This document shows positions 1-9,610 of a stretch of DNA of 64,000 nucleotides, in pieces. The position numbers and the translations under genes are program-made. The DNA is from Nitrospira sp. (GTDB lineage: Bacteria > Nitrospirota > Nitrospiria > Nitrospirales > Nitrospiraceae). Each line of letters starts with the position of its first letter. Position 1 is the stretch's first letter. Location: positions 40,552-104,551 of the forward strand of contig SWDS01000002.1 of the NCBI GenBank assembly GCA_005116745.1, given 5' to 3'. The notes under the pieces were generated by a model. That model had not been told where the DNA came from. It was given only the letters and a program-made list of their open reading frames with translations, and did not search any database.

Positions 1-1090
1 TTGCTTCTCGCGCAGCAGCCAGCGTATCAGCCGTCTCGCCGGACTGAGAAATTGTGACAAATAGATCGTTCTTCCCGACGAGCGGATCGCGATACCGAAA
101 CTCGCTCCCGATATCCACCTGAACCGGTGTACGAACCAATTCTTCAAATAAATATTTCCCGACCTGGCCGGCATGCCAAGAGGTGCCACAGGCGACGATC
201 CAAATCCGCTCAACCGCTGCAAACTCTTTCGGTGTGAGCCCGATGTCTGGCAGATCCGCTTCGCCAGTCTCATAGGAGTACCGTCCGCGCATCGTATCAA
301 GGATTGTCTGCGGTTGTTCGTGAATTTCTTTCAGCATGAAGTGCGGATAGCCGCCCTTCTCCGCCGCCGACGCATCCCAGGTAATTTTCGTTGATTTGCG
401 CGAGACTGCATGGCCATCGACGTCGGTGAGATGCAGGTCGTCTTGAGTGACAACTGCCACATCCCCTTCTTCGAGATAGGTCACTTCGCGCGTGTGCGCG
501 AGCATCGCCATGACATCGGAAGCGATGTACGAGGCGTGCTTGGTCCGCCCAACCACCAACGGGCATCCAGACCGCGCGGCAATCAACGTCCCGGGTTCTC
601 GCTCTGACATGACGGCCAGTGCGTAACTGCCACTCACATCTTTCGTCGCCAACCGTACGGCATCAGCCAGCAGCTTCCCTTTCTGAAGGTATTTATCGAT
701 CAAATGCGCGACGACCTCCGTATCGGTTTCCGATACAAATTTGTAGCCGTCCTTTTCCAATTGCTGTTTGAGTTGCTGGTAGTTTTCAATAATCCCGTTG
801 TGGACCAACACGCAGCCTTTGGACCGATGCGGATGGGCATTCTGTTCTGAAGGCTTCCCATGGGTCGCCCAGCGAGTATGGCCGATTCCGACCGTCCCCT
901 TGAGCTCCTTCGCCTTGAGCGAATTTTGAAGATTGACCAGCTTGCCCACACTCCGCCTAACGACAATTTTCGCCCCCTCCATGACGGCGACTCCAGAGGA
1001 ATCGTAGCCCCGGTACTCCAACTTTGCCAATCCCCCGATGAGAATCGGAACCGCCTCTTGATTACCGATATATCCGACGATCCCACACAT
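1..1090 (-). CDS. glmS: Glutamine--fructose-6-phosphate aminotransferase (isomerizing), 3' part outside window
   Basis: GlmS makes glucosamine-6-phosphate from fructose-6-phosphate and glutamine, the first committed step to UDP-GlcNAc. The start ATG gives MCGIVGYIG; Cys2 is the nucleophile of the class II glutamine amidotransferase domain after Met removal. The motifs EYRGYDSSG, GIGHTRWATHG and HNGIIENY follow, and near the window edge comes ISQSGETADT of the first SIS (isomerase) domain. About 363 of the usual ~610 codons are present; the rest lies beyond position 1. The reading frame was followed by eye on the minus strand and is open. It lies 55 bp downstream of glmU on the same strand, so the two probably form an operon. 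I saw no glmS ribozyme in the gap. Confidence 0.95.
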   Translation of the reverse strand, partial: MCGIVGYIGNQEAVPILIGGLAKLEYRGYDSSGVAVMEGAKIVVRRSVGKLVNLQNSLKAKELKGTVGIGHTRWATHGKPSEQNAHPHRSKGCVLVHNGIIENYQQLKQQLEKDGYKFVSETDTEVVAHLIDKYLQKGKLLADAVRLATKDVSGSYALAVMSEREPGTLIAARSGCPLVVGRTKHASYIASDVMAMLAHTREVTYLEEGDVAVVTQDDLHLTDVDGHAVSRKSTKITWDASAAEKGGYPHFMLKEIHEQPQTILDTMRGRYSYETGEADLPDIGLTPKEFAAVERIWIVACGTSWHAGQVGKYLFEELVRTPVQVDIGSEFRYRDPLVGKNDLFVTISQSGETADTLAAAREA

Positions 1091-1145
1091 AGGCGTTGCT
1101 CCTAGATCTGAATCGACTAACGGGCGAACAATCAATCCGCCGCGA

Positions 1146-2744
1146 TCACCGTCTCGCTGACTTTGCGCGCCCCCTCTTCATAGGACTCGAAGCTTTTTTG
1201 TTCTTCTGTTTCCTCGGCCCGCTGGAAGCCTTTGTCGAGTCTTGGCTCAGCATCCCAGCGGTCAGCAACACCCGACGTTTGGCTGCCCACCCAACTCGAT
1301 TGACTTGCAATACACGAGCAATCGCCAATGAATCAGCCGGGACGTTCTGTGTCACGGTCGTCCCCGCCGCCACCACTGATCCCTCTCCAATCGTCACCGG
1401 CGCAATCAGCTGCGTATCGCTTCCAAGAAACACATTCTTGCCAATCACTGTTCGATGCTTTCGCGCTCCGTCGTAGTTACAGGTGATGGTGCCGGCGCCG
1501 ATATTCACCCCTTCTGCGATCGTGGCATCACCTAAATAACTGAGATGATTGGCCTTCGAGCCTTCGCCCAATTCAGTGTTCTTCATCTCGACAAAATTTC
1601 CGACTTTCGCTTTCCGCCTGACCACCACACCTGGACGAAGATGCACGAACGGGCCGAGATGTGCGCCATCATGCACGTCCGACGCAGCCAGCACGCAGGA
1701 GTCTAAAATCTCGACGTGATTGCCGATCACACAATCGGTGATACGGACCCCGGAACGGATTGTCGTCCCTTCACCGATGCTGGTGTTGCCTTCGAGACTC
1801 ACGTGTGGATACAGCACGGTATCTCGTCCAATGGTGACTCCGGCGTCAACCCACACGGAGCCAGGATCCCGCATCGTGACTCCGGCGTCAAGCCAGTGTT
1901 CGCGAATCTGCTGACGGACGACCTGCTCCGCAGCCGCCAGCTGATGCCTAGTATTGACTCCCAGCCCCTCGTCGGGATCTTGAAGGATCACCGCCGCAAC
2001 AGGCCGCCCCTGGTCAACTGCCATCCGAACAATATCCGTCAGATAGTATTCATTCTGCGCGTTGCGTGGCTCGAGCTTATCCAGAGCCTCGAAGAGAAAA
2101 TCTCCGGACACGACATACGTCCCTACGTTGATTTCCTTGGTAGCCCGTTCGACCGAGGTGGCATCACGATCTTCAACGATCTTCAGCACATCGGACGAAG
2201 TGACTTTACTCTGGTGAGATCCGCCAGACTCCCGGCGAATGACTCGACCATAGCCACTGGGATCATCGAGCATCGCCGTCAGAATCGTCACAGTGGCGCG
2301 CTGGGATTGATGGGCTCGCAAAAGTTCGCGCGCCGTCTCTTCCTTTAGCAACGGAGTGTCACCATTCAAGATAAGATAATTCGTCGGACGCTCCTCATCG
2401 CCCAGACAAAACACGGGGCGGCTTTGCAGCACCGCATGGCCGGTCCCGAGTTGCTCGGCTTGCTCGACAATGCTCACAGACTTTGATCCCAGCCTACCGG
2501 CAATACCTGCTTCAATCACATGCCGAACCTTGTCGGATTGATGCCCAACCACAACCGCAATACGATGGCCCGCGAGTTGGAGCGCCACATCAACCGCGTA
2601 GAGAACCATTGGCTGGCCCGCGACATGATGCAACACTTTGACTTGGGTGGACTTCATCCGTTTGCCCAACCCGGCCGCCATCACAATCACGCCTAAGCCC
2701 GGAATACGCGAGACCGTTGTGCCTTGATCCACTGATTGTTTCAT
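1146..2744 (-). CDS. glmU: Bifunctional UDP-N-acetylglucosamine pyrophosphorylase / glucosamine-1-phosphate N-acetyltransferase
   Basis: GlmU catalyses the last two steps to UDP-GlcNAc in the cytoplasm. The N-terminal pyrophosphorylase domain (residues ~18-250) opens with VIVMAAGLGKRMKS and KVLHHVAGQPM. The C-terminal half is a left-handed beta helix of hexapeptide repeats with the acetyltransferase signature KANHLSYLGD (catalytic His) and NIGAGTITCNYDG. At 532 residues it is ~75 longer than the E. coli protein (456). The excess is a short N-terminal lead and a Lys/Arg/Ser-rich tail of ~40 residues ending KRGRAKSARR, which looks disordered and basic. It sits between the DUF502 gene (51 bp upstream) and glmS (55 bp downstream), a likely three-gene operon. 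Confidence 0.96.
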   Translation of the reverse strand: MKQSVDQGTTVSRIPGLGVIVMAAGLGKRMKSTQVKVLHHVAGQPMVLYAVDVALQLAGHRIAVVVGHQSDKVRHVIEAGIAGRLGSKSVSIVEQAEQLGTGHAVLQSRPVFCLGDEERPTNYLILNGDTPLLKEETARELLRAHQSQRATVTILTAMLDDPSGYGRVIRRESGGSHQSKVTSSDVLKIVEDRDATSVERATKEINVGTYVVSGDFLFEALDKLEPRNAQNEYYLTDIVRMAVDQGRPVAAVILQDPDEGLGVNTRHQLAAAEQVVRQQIREHWLDAGVTMRDPGSVWVDAGVTIGRDTVLYPHVSLEGNTSIGEGTTIRSGVRITDCVIGNHVEILDSCVLAASDVHDGAHLGPFVHLRPGVVVRRKAKVGNFVEMKNTELGEGSKANHLSYLGDATIAEGVNIGAGTITCNYDGARKHRTVIGKNVFLGSDTQLIAPVTIGEGSVVAAGTTVTQNVPADSLAIARVLQVNRVGWAAKRRVLLTAGMLSQDSTKASSGPRKQKNKKASSPMKRGRAKSARR

Positions 2745-2794
2745 CGAAGACTCCGAAAATAAGAGGACCGCAATTGAGTATCAGAACCCCGGGT

Positions 2795-3463
2795 TTATCC
2801 GATCGGCACACCGGCATCTGGCTGTTTGACCTGACTCCACTTCGGCTCTCCCTTCAGGGCCGAAGCCATGGCACCGGATGGCGTATAGAGACCACCCGAT
2901 ACAATCAGTTTCATCGCTTCTTCAATACTGATATCAACAGATATGACTTCTTGTTCCGGCACTAAGAGGAAATACCCCGACGTCGGATTGGGCGAGGTAG
3001 GCACGTACACATGAATCAGCGCCTCCGGGCCCAATGCCGTGGTCTCGCCTTTCGTCATGCCAGTCACAAACGCAAAACAATAATGGCCGTTCTTTGGGAA
3101 TTGAATCAAGACCACCCGACGATACGACCCTCGCTCCGAAAAAGACAGAATATCCATCATGGACTTCAGCGTGGAATAAATCCCCCGGACAAGGGGCAGA
3201 CGGTTGAGCCAATCTTCCCAATGACCCACAATCTGACGCCCGATGAAGTTTGCCGCAAACAACCCGACTAAAAAGATGAGCAGAACCAGTGTGATGATCC
3301 CTAGGCCGGGAATATAGTGATCCGGCACCAATTCTGCGACGGCTTCGCCCAAGATGCCGTCTACCGCAACGAATAGGGTTTTCAGGATGAGAATCGTGCC
3401 CCAAATAGGGGTGACAAGGAGGAGGCCTGTGAGAAAATAGCGTCTTAGCGCGACCTTGAGCAT
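2795..3463 (-). CDS. DUF502 family inner-membrane protein
   Basis: A 222-residue membrane protein matching DUF502 by eye: two hydrophobic helices at residues ~8-32 and ~52-76, then a soluble part with LPLVRGIYSTLKSMMDIL, the phrase VTGMTKGE, and VYVPTSPNPTSGYFLLVP. The function of the family is not established. The ATG start is preceded by a weak GGTGA. It is first in the minus-strand run DUF502-glmU-glmS and diverges from tmk. A role linked to envelope precursor supply would be inference from position only. Confidence 0.85.
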   Translation of the reverse strand: MLKVALRRYFLTGLLLVTPIWGTILILKTLFVAVDGILGEAVAELVPDHYIPGLGIITLVLLIFLVGLFAANFIGRQIVGHWEDWLNRLPLVRGIYSTLKSMMDILSFSERGSYRRVVLIQFPKNGHYCFAFVTGMTKGETTALGPEALIHVYVPTSPNPTSGYFLLVPEQEVISVDISIEEAMKLIVSGGLYTPSGAMASALKGEPKWSQVKQPDAGVPIG

Positions 3464-3666
3464 GAATCACCGACACCCAACCATTGGGGAGAGCATTGCG
3501 TGATTCATCTTACAGAGATCCTGACAGACCCCGCAAGCATTTTATTGTAAATTTCAACGGGTTATGTGCTTAGACCGGGTGGATTCAAAAAAGATACTGG
3601 TCTTGCTATTCGCCTCGACCTGACATAGGATCGCTCCCCGATTGCGACTGCGAATGAAAATTGCCA

Positions 3667-4341
3667 ATGGGTAGAACAACAAGAAAATCGACGGGCATCT
3701 TCATGACGCTGGAAGGCGGTGAAGGAAGCGGAAAAACGACACAAGCTCGAAGACTGTGCGAGCGGCTGACTGCGCAAGGCCTGAACGTGCTGCATACCCG
3801 AGAACCGGGAGGGACGCTTCTCGCCGAACGTCTGCGCAGTATACTGCTCGACCATTCAGGGGAAACCATTGCCCCTGAAACGGAAGCCTACCTTATTTTC
3901 GCGGCCAGACGCCAGCATGTGGATCACGTCATCAAACCCGCACTCGCCCGCGGAGTGACGGTCGTCTGTGATCGATTCTCAGACTCGACGATGGCCTATC
4001 AGGGATATGGACGGGGGTTGGACCTACGAATATTGCGCACAATGAACGACTGGGCGACCGGGAAACTGGCCCCTCAACTCACGTTGCTCTTCGACGTCCC
4101 CGTTGCGGTCGGACTCAGCCGACGCCGTGGTCGCGCTACCACTCAAAATCGACTCGATCGAGAAGCCGAGCGATTCCACCGGAAAGTCCGGGCGGGATTT
4201 CACGTATTGGCACGACAAGAACCTCGACGCATCATGGTGATCGATTCCGCACAACCGCTGGAGTCGGTGACCCAGACCGTAGAAGAGCTGGTTCTGAACT
4301 GGCTCAAGACCTATCGCAGACGGACATCGAGACGCCGATAG
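3667..4341 (+). CDS. tmk: Thymidylate kinase
   Basis: Phosphorylates dTMP to dTDP. Visible motifs: P-loop GGEGSGKTTQ near residues 16-25, the REPGGT substrate loop, DRFSDSTMAYQGYGRG (the DR(Y/F) motif), and a LID region with GRATTQNRLDRE. A TTG two codons earlier (3661) is also possible; I prefer the ATG at 3667, and another ATG at 3703 would remove the N-terminal lead. Length ~224 residues is slightly above the usual 205-215. It is first in a tight operon with holB, 3 bp downstream. Confidence 0.94.
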   Translation: MGRTTRKSTGIFMTLEGGEGSGKTTQARRLCERLTAQGLNVLHTREPGGTLLAERLRSILLDHSGETIAPETEAYLIFAARRQHVDHVIKPALARGVTVVCDRFSDSTMAYQGYGRGLDLRILRTMNDWATGKLAPQLTLLFDVPVAVGLSRRRGRATTQNRLDREAERFHRKVRAGFHVLARQEPRRIMVIDSAQPLESVTQTVEELVLNWLKTYRRRTSRRR

Positions 4342-4344
4342 CCC

Positions 4345-5373
4345 ATGCCTTTCGCCGATATCACAGGCCACGCGCAACCCATCTCCCTCCTTCAGGCAAC
4401 CGTCTGTAATGGACGCTTGGCCCATGCCTATCTGTTCTATGGCGAAGCCAGGATCGGAAAGTTGATGACCGCCGTGAGACTGGCACAGGCCCTCAACTGC
4501 GAGCAACCCTCGCAGACAGAGGCTCAGGATAGCTGTGGTCGATGCCGATCCTGCCTTCAGATAGCCGCTCGGACGCACCCGGATTACTTTGTCATCGAGC
4601 CCGATCCGAAAGCCGCCACGCCGCAAATCAAAATCGAGCAGGTGCGGGAGATCGAACAACAGTTCGTCTATCGCCCACTCATCGGGGAACGAAAAATTTG
4701 CCTGATTGACGACGCGGACCGACTGACGATCGGTGCAGCGAACGCGCTCCTCAAGACCTTGGAAGAGCCTCCAGGTGATAGTCTCTTTATCCTCGTCACC
4801 AACCGGCTTCAGGCGCTTCCGATCACCATTCGATCACGCTGCCAAGCGCTCCGTTTCACGACGCCCGCCCGCACCCAAGTTGAGGCCGCATTGATCCTCA
4901 AGCGGGAGCTTCCTCCTGCCGACGCCCGTTTCCTGGCGGTCTTCGCCGATGGCCGAATCGGAGAAGCGCTCACGGCGAATGTGGCAGACGTTCGTGCGCG
5001 ACAACAAGAATGCCTGGCGTTGGTGAAGCCGGAAAGCTTGCTGTCGAGCGGAACCATCCTCTCGGCAGCGGAAAGCTTGGCAAAGACGGACCGTGGTGAA
5101 GAAACCCTCGCATGGCTCACACGATGGATTCGCGATCTGGTCATCGTCATCGTCGATGGAGATCATGATCAACTCCTTCACCTCGACCACATCACAGACC
5201 TGCGACAATACGCCCAGCGAGCAGACATCGATGCTCTCCTGACCCTCTTGAATGAGATCGAGCGTACCGAACAGCAAGCCACGCGACACCTCAACGTGCA
5301 GATGGCACTGGAAATGACATTCCTTCGCCTGCGAGAAGCGCTTGGCCTTGTCCCCGCCGGAGCCACAACCTAG
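4345..5373 (+). CDS. holB: DNA polymerase III delta-prime subunit
   Basis: Clamp-loader delta-prime subunit, 342 residues. Residues 1-200 form the AAA+ module. The P-loop position reads GEARIGKLMT, with Leu where Thr/Ser is expected, which fits the non-hydrolysing delta-prime subunit of E. coli. A zinc-knuckle cluster CGRCRSC lies near residues 64-70, then LIDDADRL, ALLKTLEEPP and the SRC motif (IRSRCQ). The remaining ~140 residues are the helical C-terminal collar domain. It is coupled to tmk (3 bp gap) and followed 36 bp later by metG. tmk-holB linkage is common in bacteria. Confidence 0.92.
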   Translation: MPFADITGHAQPISLLQATVCNGRLAHAYLFYGEARIGKLMTAVRLAQALNCEQPSQTEAQDSCGRCRSCLQIAARTHPDYFVIEPDPKAATPQIKIEQVREIEQQFVYRPLIGERKICLIDDADRLTIGAANALLKTLEEPPGDSLFILVTNRLQALPITIRSRCQALRFTTPARTQVEAALILKRELPPADARFLAVFADGRIGEALTANVADVRARQQECLALVKPESLLSSGTILSAAESLAKTDRGEETLAWLTRWIRDLVIVIVDGDHDQLLHLDHITDLRQYAQRADIDALLTLLNEIERTEQQATRHLNVQMALEMTFLRLREALGLVPAGATT

Positions 5374-5409
5374 CCAAAAGCGACGCCAACCTGATATCTT
5401 GCCCGCGAT

Positions 5410-7401
5410 ATGACAGACACGAACCCCTTCTACATCACCACTCCGATTTACTACGTCAATGATGTCCCACACATCGGCCATGCCTACACCACCATCGCGG
5501 CCGACGTGCTGGCGCGCTACTGGCGGCTACGTGGCCGTGAGGTCTTCTTTTTGACCGGTCTCGATGAACATGGCCAGAAAGTGCAACAGGCCGCGGCCAA
5601 AGCCGACATCAACCCTCAGGCCCACTGCGATAAGCTTGCGCCTCAGTTTCAAACATTATGGCAACGCCTCAACATCTCAAACGATGCGTTCATTCGGACG
5701 ACGGATCTCGAGCACAAGGCCATTGTCCAACGATACCTTCAGGAGCTCTACGACAAGAATCTCATTTATCAGGATTCGTATACCGGTTGGTACTGCACGT
5801 TCGATGAGCGGTTCTGGACTGAGAAAGACGTGGAGTCTGGACTCTGTCCGGACTGCAAACGCCCCGTCGAACAGCTCAGCGAGCACAACTACTTCTTCAA
5901 GATGGGGCAATATCAGGACCGCTTGATCGAACACATCAAGACGCATCTGGATTTTATTCGTCCGGAATCGCGACGCAACGAAGTCCTTGGGTTCTTACAA
6001 ACCCAAAAACTAGGCGACCTCTCGATCTCGAGACCAAAATCACGACTCTCCTGGGGGATCGAACTGCCGTTCGACAATGACTACGTCACCTATGTCTGGT
6101 TCGATGCGCTGGTGAATTACATGTCCGCGCTGGACTATCTCCCGAGAGAGAAGCCGACGGGAAGCCAATTTTGGCCTGCGAATGTCCATCTTGTCGGAAA
6201 GGACATCCTGACGACCCATGCCGTGTATTGGTCCACGATGCTCATGGCGTTGAACCTGCCGTTGCCGGAGACCATCTTTGCCCATGGTTGGTGGACGGTC
6301 GACGGCGAAAAAATGTCGAAGAGCCGCGGCAATGTCGTCGATCCCAATAAGATGATCGATGAAGTCGGGGCGGATGCGTTTCGCTATTTCTTACTGCGCG
6401 AGGTGCCATTTGGACAAGACGGAGACTACTCCCTTGCCGGGATGGTGACGCGCATCAATAGTGATCTTGCCAACGGCCTGGGTAATCTCTTGAGTCGAAC
6501 GCTCACCCTTATCGAGCGGTCTCAAGGAGGGTTGGTACCGGCTCCCGGGACAGGTGGACCAGCAGAGCGAGAACTCGAACAAGCCATAGTCTCTCTCCTA
6601 AACACCGTGTTGCCGCATCATCTGGAGCAATTGGAGTTTAACCGGGCCCTGGAAGCTATCTGGCACGTCGTCCAACTTGCTAATCAATATGTCGACAAGA
6701 CCGCGCCCTGGACATTGGTTAAGCATGAGAGCAATGCGGAACAACTGAGGACTGTCCTCTATACCATGGCAGAGACGCTGCGCTGCCTCAGCTTAGCCAT
6801 ATATCCCATAATGCCTAACAGTGCGCGGTTAATCTGCGGCCAGCTTGGCATCTCAGCTGAATTCACAAGCCCTCTACTGAAAGATACGGTTGAATGGGGT
6901 GGGTTGAAGCCAGGCACCATCATCCATAAAGGCCCATCGCTTTTCCCGCGTATCGAATCAAAACCAGGAGTAAAACCAGTGAGCGAACCATCTATCCCTT
7001 CACCGTCGACCTCTACTGCGCCAACAACTACAGCAACTCCCCCAACAACGCCCCCTGCAGCAGCTCCAGTCGCACCGCCCCAGATCACCATCGACGATTT
7101 CATGAAGATTCAGCTGAAGACAGCAAAGGTCATCAGTGCAGAACGCGTCCCGAAGTCAGAGAAGCTGTTGAAGCTACAAGTCTCTCTCGGCGCCGAGCAG
7201 CGCCAGATCGTGGCGGGCATCGGCAAGAAGTACGAGCCTGATGCACTGGTCGGGAAAACCATCGTGATTGTGGCCAATCTCAAACCGGCGAAGCTTATGG
7301 GCATCGAATCGCAGGGCATGGTACTGGCTGCTGGCGATGCCGACGTGCGTGGACTGCTCACCATTCAAGAAGAAGTGGACCCTGGCACGAAGGTGAAATG
7401 A
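5410..7401 (+). CDS. metG: Methionine--tRNA ligase with C-terminal tRNA-binding domain
   Basis: Charges tRNA-Met. Class I signatures are HIGH at residues 21-24 and KMSKS near 300-304. The zinc-knuckle region reads WYC-TFDERF followed by CPDC, so the first CxxC pair has only one Cys. The anticodon-binding helical domain follows, then a Pro/Thr/Ala-rich linker (roughly residues 515-560). The C-terminal EMAP/Trbp111-like tRNA-binding domain starts at ITIDDFMKI and contains VAGIGKKYEPD, KTIVIVANLKP and MGIESQGMVLAA. 663 residues is normal for a dimeric MetRS carrying this domain. The last codon overlaps the next gene by ATGA. Confidence 0.96.
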   Translation: MTDTNPFYITTPIYYVNDVPHIGHAYTTIAADVLARYWRLRGREVFFLTGLDEHGQKVQQAAAKADINPQAHCDKLAPQFQTLWQRLNISNDAFIRTTDLEHKAIVQRYLQELYDKNLIYQDSYTGWYCTFDERFWTEKDVESGLCPDCKRPVEQLSEHNYFFKMGQYQDRLIEHIKTHLDFIRPESRRNEVLGFLQTQKLGDLSISRPKSRLSWGIELPFDNDYVTYVWFDALVNYMSALDYLPREKPTGSQFWPANVHLVGKDILTTHAVYWSTMLMALNLPLPETIFAHGWWTVDGEKMSKSRGNVVDPNKMIDEVGADAFRYFLLREVPFGQDGDYSLAGMVTRINSDLANGLGNLLSRTLTLIERSQGGLVPAPGTGGPAERELEQAIVSLLNTVLPHHLEQLEFNRALEAIWHVVQLANQYVDKTAPWTLVKHESNAEQLRTVLYTMAETLRCLSLAIYPIMPNSARLICGQLGISAEFTSPLLKDTVEWGGLKPGTIIHKGPSLFPRIESKPGVKPVSEPSIPSPSTSTAPTTTATPPTTPPAAAPVAPPQITIDDFMKIQLKTAKVISAERVPKSEKLLKLQVSLGAEQRQIVAGIGKKYEPDALVGKTIVIVANLKPAKLMGIESQGMVLAAGDADVRGLLTIQEEVDPGTKVK

Positions 7402-8252
7402 CACGATCTTCCTTCGCCCTGGTGGGACTGATCTTCTCGTTCACCCTACTGTCTTACCCCTCGACTCCGGTCCGAAGCCAAACACCTCCCAATATCCCGC
7501 TCAACGGCCCACAACCCACGGTAGTACTGGTCCGAGTCGTCGCGCACGGGGCCATGGTGTTAGGCCGAGAGGTCGGTGGAGCGCGTGTGACGATCACGGA
7601 GGTGGCGACTGGCCAAATTCTGGCTACGGGTCTGCAGCAGGGCGGGTCCGGCGACCAGAACCAAATCATGCGCACACCGCACATGATAGAAGAACCAGTC
7701 TACAGCTCTCGCCCCTCCGCGGTGTTCACCACAACGTTGCAACTACACAAACCGACGTTGGTGGAGATCTCCGCCGAAGGACCGCTGGCCTATCCTGCCG
7801 CATCACAGAAAACGAGTAAGACTCTACTCGTCATCCCAGGACAGGATCTCACGCATGATGGTATCGTGCTGCACCTCTATGGGTACCTCGTCCAAATTGA
7901 GCGACCCACACCGCCCGAACCGCTGATCGCCAAAGACGACGTGAAACTCCGAGCCTCGGTCCGAACCCTGTCCGGCTCCTTAGTCCGCCCCCACGGAGAT
8001 TGGGACTCACGAAAGATCCGTATCTATGGAGAGGTGTTGATCGGAGACCGAATCATTGAGCGGCTGCAGATGTTTTACGATGAAGGGAGCCGCACATTTG
8101 AAGCGCCGTTCTTTGTGCCGCCATCGAAGGAAGTTCCCGACGGGATCACGCTGCGTGTGATCGCCTCAGATCTCTCAACCGGTAATGCAGGAATCGATCA
8201 AGTCACCTACCCAGTCCTGAGTGAGCGCCTCCCTTCAAAACCGATCCACTAG
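7398..8252 (+). CDS. Secreted protein of unknown function
   Basis: 284 residues with an N-terminal signal peptide (positively charged MTR, hydrophobic residues 5-22, likely cleavage around VRSQ). The mature part is beta-rich with phrases such as GGARVTITEVATGQILATGL, which resembles an Ig-like or carboxypeptidase-regulatory fold, and ends with PDGITLRVIASDLSTG. I recognise no catalytic motif. The start overlaps the metG stop by 4 bp (ATGA), so it is translationally coupled to the tmk-holB-metG operon, an odd partner for housekeeping genes. Likely periplasmic; function unknown. Confidence 0.7.
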   Translation: MTRSSFALVGLIFSFTLLSYPSTPVRSQTPPNIPLNGPQPTVVLVRVVAHGAMVLGREVGGARVTITEVATGQILATGLQQGGSGDQNQIMRTPHMIEEPVYSSRPSAVFTTTLQLHKPTLVEISAEGPLAYPAASQKTSKTLLVIPGQDLTHDGIVLHLYGYLVQIERPTPPEPLIAKDDVKLRASVRTLSGSLVRPHGDWDSRKIRIYGEVLIGDRIIERLQMFYDEGSRTFEAPFFVPPSKEVPDGITLRVIASDLSTGNAGIDQVTYPVLSERLPSKPIH

Positions 8253-8326
8253 CCACTGCAAACTTACTGGAGACAAACCTCCGGCAAGACTTGCTGCGTC
8301 GCGTCGCCCATGCGACACTGTTATGC

Positions 8327-9265
8327 ATGACAGCACTTGCCTCGTACACACATCTCCGATCGCGGCTCCAACTTGCACTAGCCATCAATGCCGTGATTAT
8401 CGCGGCTGAGTTTGCTGGCGGCTGGCTTCTCAATAGTATCGGCTTGATGAGCGACGCAGGCCACAACCTTGTCGATCAAGGATCGCTCTTTCTCGCACTC
8501 TATGCCCATCTCCTCACCGCACGGCCGGCTTCCGAGAGCCGGACCTTCGGCTACCATCGAGCCGGTATCATCGCGGCGTTTCTGAACAGTTTCATTCTGT
8601 TGCTCACCGCTGCCGGCATCGCACTGGTCGGCCTGAAGCGATTGCTACAACCCGTCCCCGTGGACGGTGGATGGGTGATGGCGGTCGCCGCCGTCAGCTT
8701 CCTAGCCAATCTCGGGATCGCCCTTTTACTCCAGCATGGCGCGAAAGATGATTTGAACATTCGGAGTGCGTTCTGGCACATGTTGGGAGATGCGTGGGTC
8801 TCACTCGGCGTGATTGTCAGCGGCGGCGCGATTCTCCTGACAGGATGGACGATCCTAGATCCGCTCGTGAGTTTACTGATTGTCGGAGTCATTCTCCGAG
8901 GAGCCTGGCCGATCTTTAAAGAGTCGATGGATGTCCTGTTGGAGTCAACTCCGCCGGGCATCAGCGCATCTCAAGTGGCCACGACCATGGAGGCCATCCC
9001 CGGCGTCACAAACGTGCACGATCTTCACATTTGGGCCGTCGAGCCTCGACTGGTCATGCTCACCAGCCACGTGATGATCGAGCGTCACCGTACCCCTTTG
9101 GAGTTGCTGCAGCTGATCCAGAACAGGATCACGACGGACTTCGGCATCAAGCATATGACCATCCAACTAGAAACCGAATGTTGCGACCCCGACGACATCC
9201 ACTGCGACCTTCGGAAACTGACTGACCAGCATCACGAAGCCCACGGCTTCGCACATCATCATTGA
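8327..9265 (+). CDS. Cation diffusion facilitator (zinc/cobalt exporter, CzcD/ZitB type)
   Basis: Six-helix CDF transporter exporting divalent metal from the cytoplasm against protons. TM2 holds SDAGHNLVD and TM5 holds HMLGD, the HxxxD/HxxxD pattern linked to Zn2+ in this family. The cytoplasmic C-terminal domain contains VHDLHIWAVEP and IKHMTIQLE, then a Cys/His-rich tail CCDPDDIHC and HHEAHGFAHHH that could bind metal. I chose the ATG at 8327 because the upstream in-frame TTG (8291) adds a poor leader. It follows the metG operon by ~75 bp and is probably a separate unit. Confidence 0.9.
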   Translation: MTALASYTHLRSRLQLALAINAVIIAAEFAGGWLLNSIGLMSDAGHNLVDQGSLFLALYAHLLTARPASESRTFGYHRAGIIAAFLNSFILLLTAAGIALVGLKRLLQPVPVDGGWVMAVAAVSFLANLGIALLLQHGAKDDLNIRSAFWHMLGDAWVSLGVIVSGGAILLTGWTILDPLVSLLIVGVILRGAWPIFKESMDVLLESTPPGISASQVATTMEAIPGVTNVHDLHIWAVEPRLVMLTSHVMIERHRTPLELLQLIQNRITTDFGIKHMTIQLETECCDPDDIHCDLRKLTDQHHEAHGFAHHH

Positions 9266-9610
9266 TCTTCTTGTCGCTGCCTCAGCTAATCGAAACCATG
9301 AATGATTCGGACCTCCCCTATAATCGGCTGCGAAGAGGCCATCGCTGAACCGGATGACGAAACATGCATCTCGAAGCACACGCTTCATTCCGTCAAGAAT
9401 ACTTCCTCCTCCTCGACCCACTGGCCATATGGATATGATTAGCAGGAAAGAATTACGAAGTATCTCTTGCTGTGCTGATCCTGCTACGAGTCCTGGACCG
9501 GCTCACCTCTAATTTCGGCCCTGACAAATAATCGTGCGTTTCTGGTATCCTACCCCCGTTTCTTCACCACCTGGACTCACTACCTGTGACTATCTAAAGG
9601 GGGAAAGCAG
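9266..9610. other. Intergenic region without a supported gene
   Basis: 345 bp between the CDF exporter and the lipoprotein gene. I see no coding pattern or strong hairpin. It should hold the promoter of the downstream gene; the only clear signal is the ribosome-binding site AAAGGGGGAAAG just before the ATG at 9611. Confidence 0.5.
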
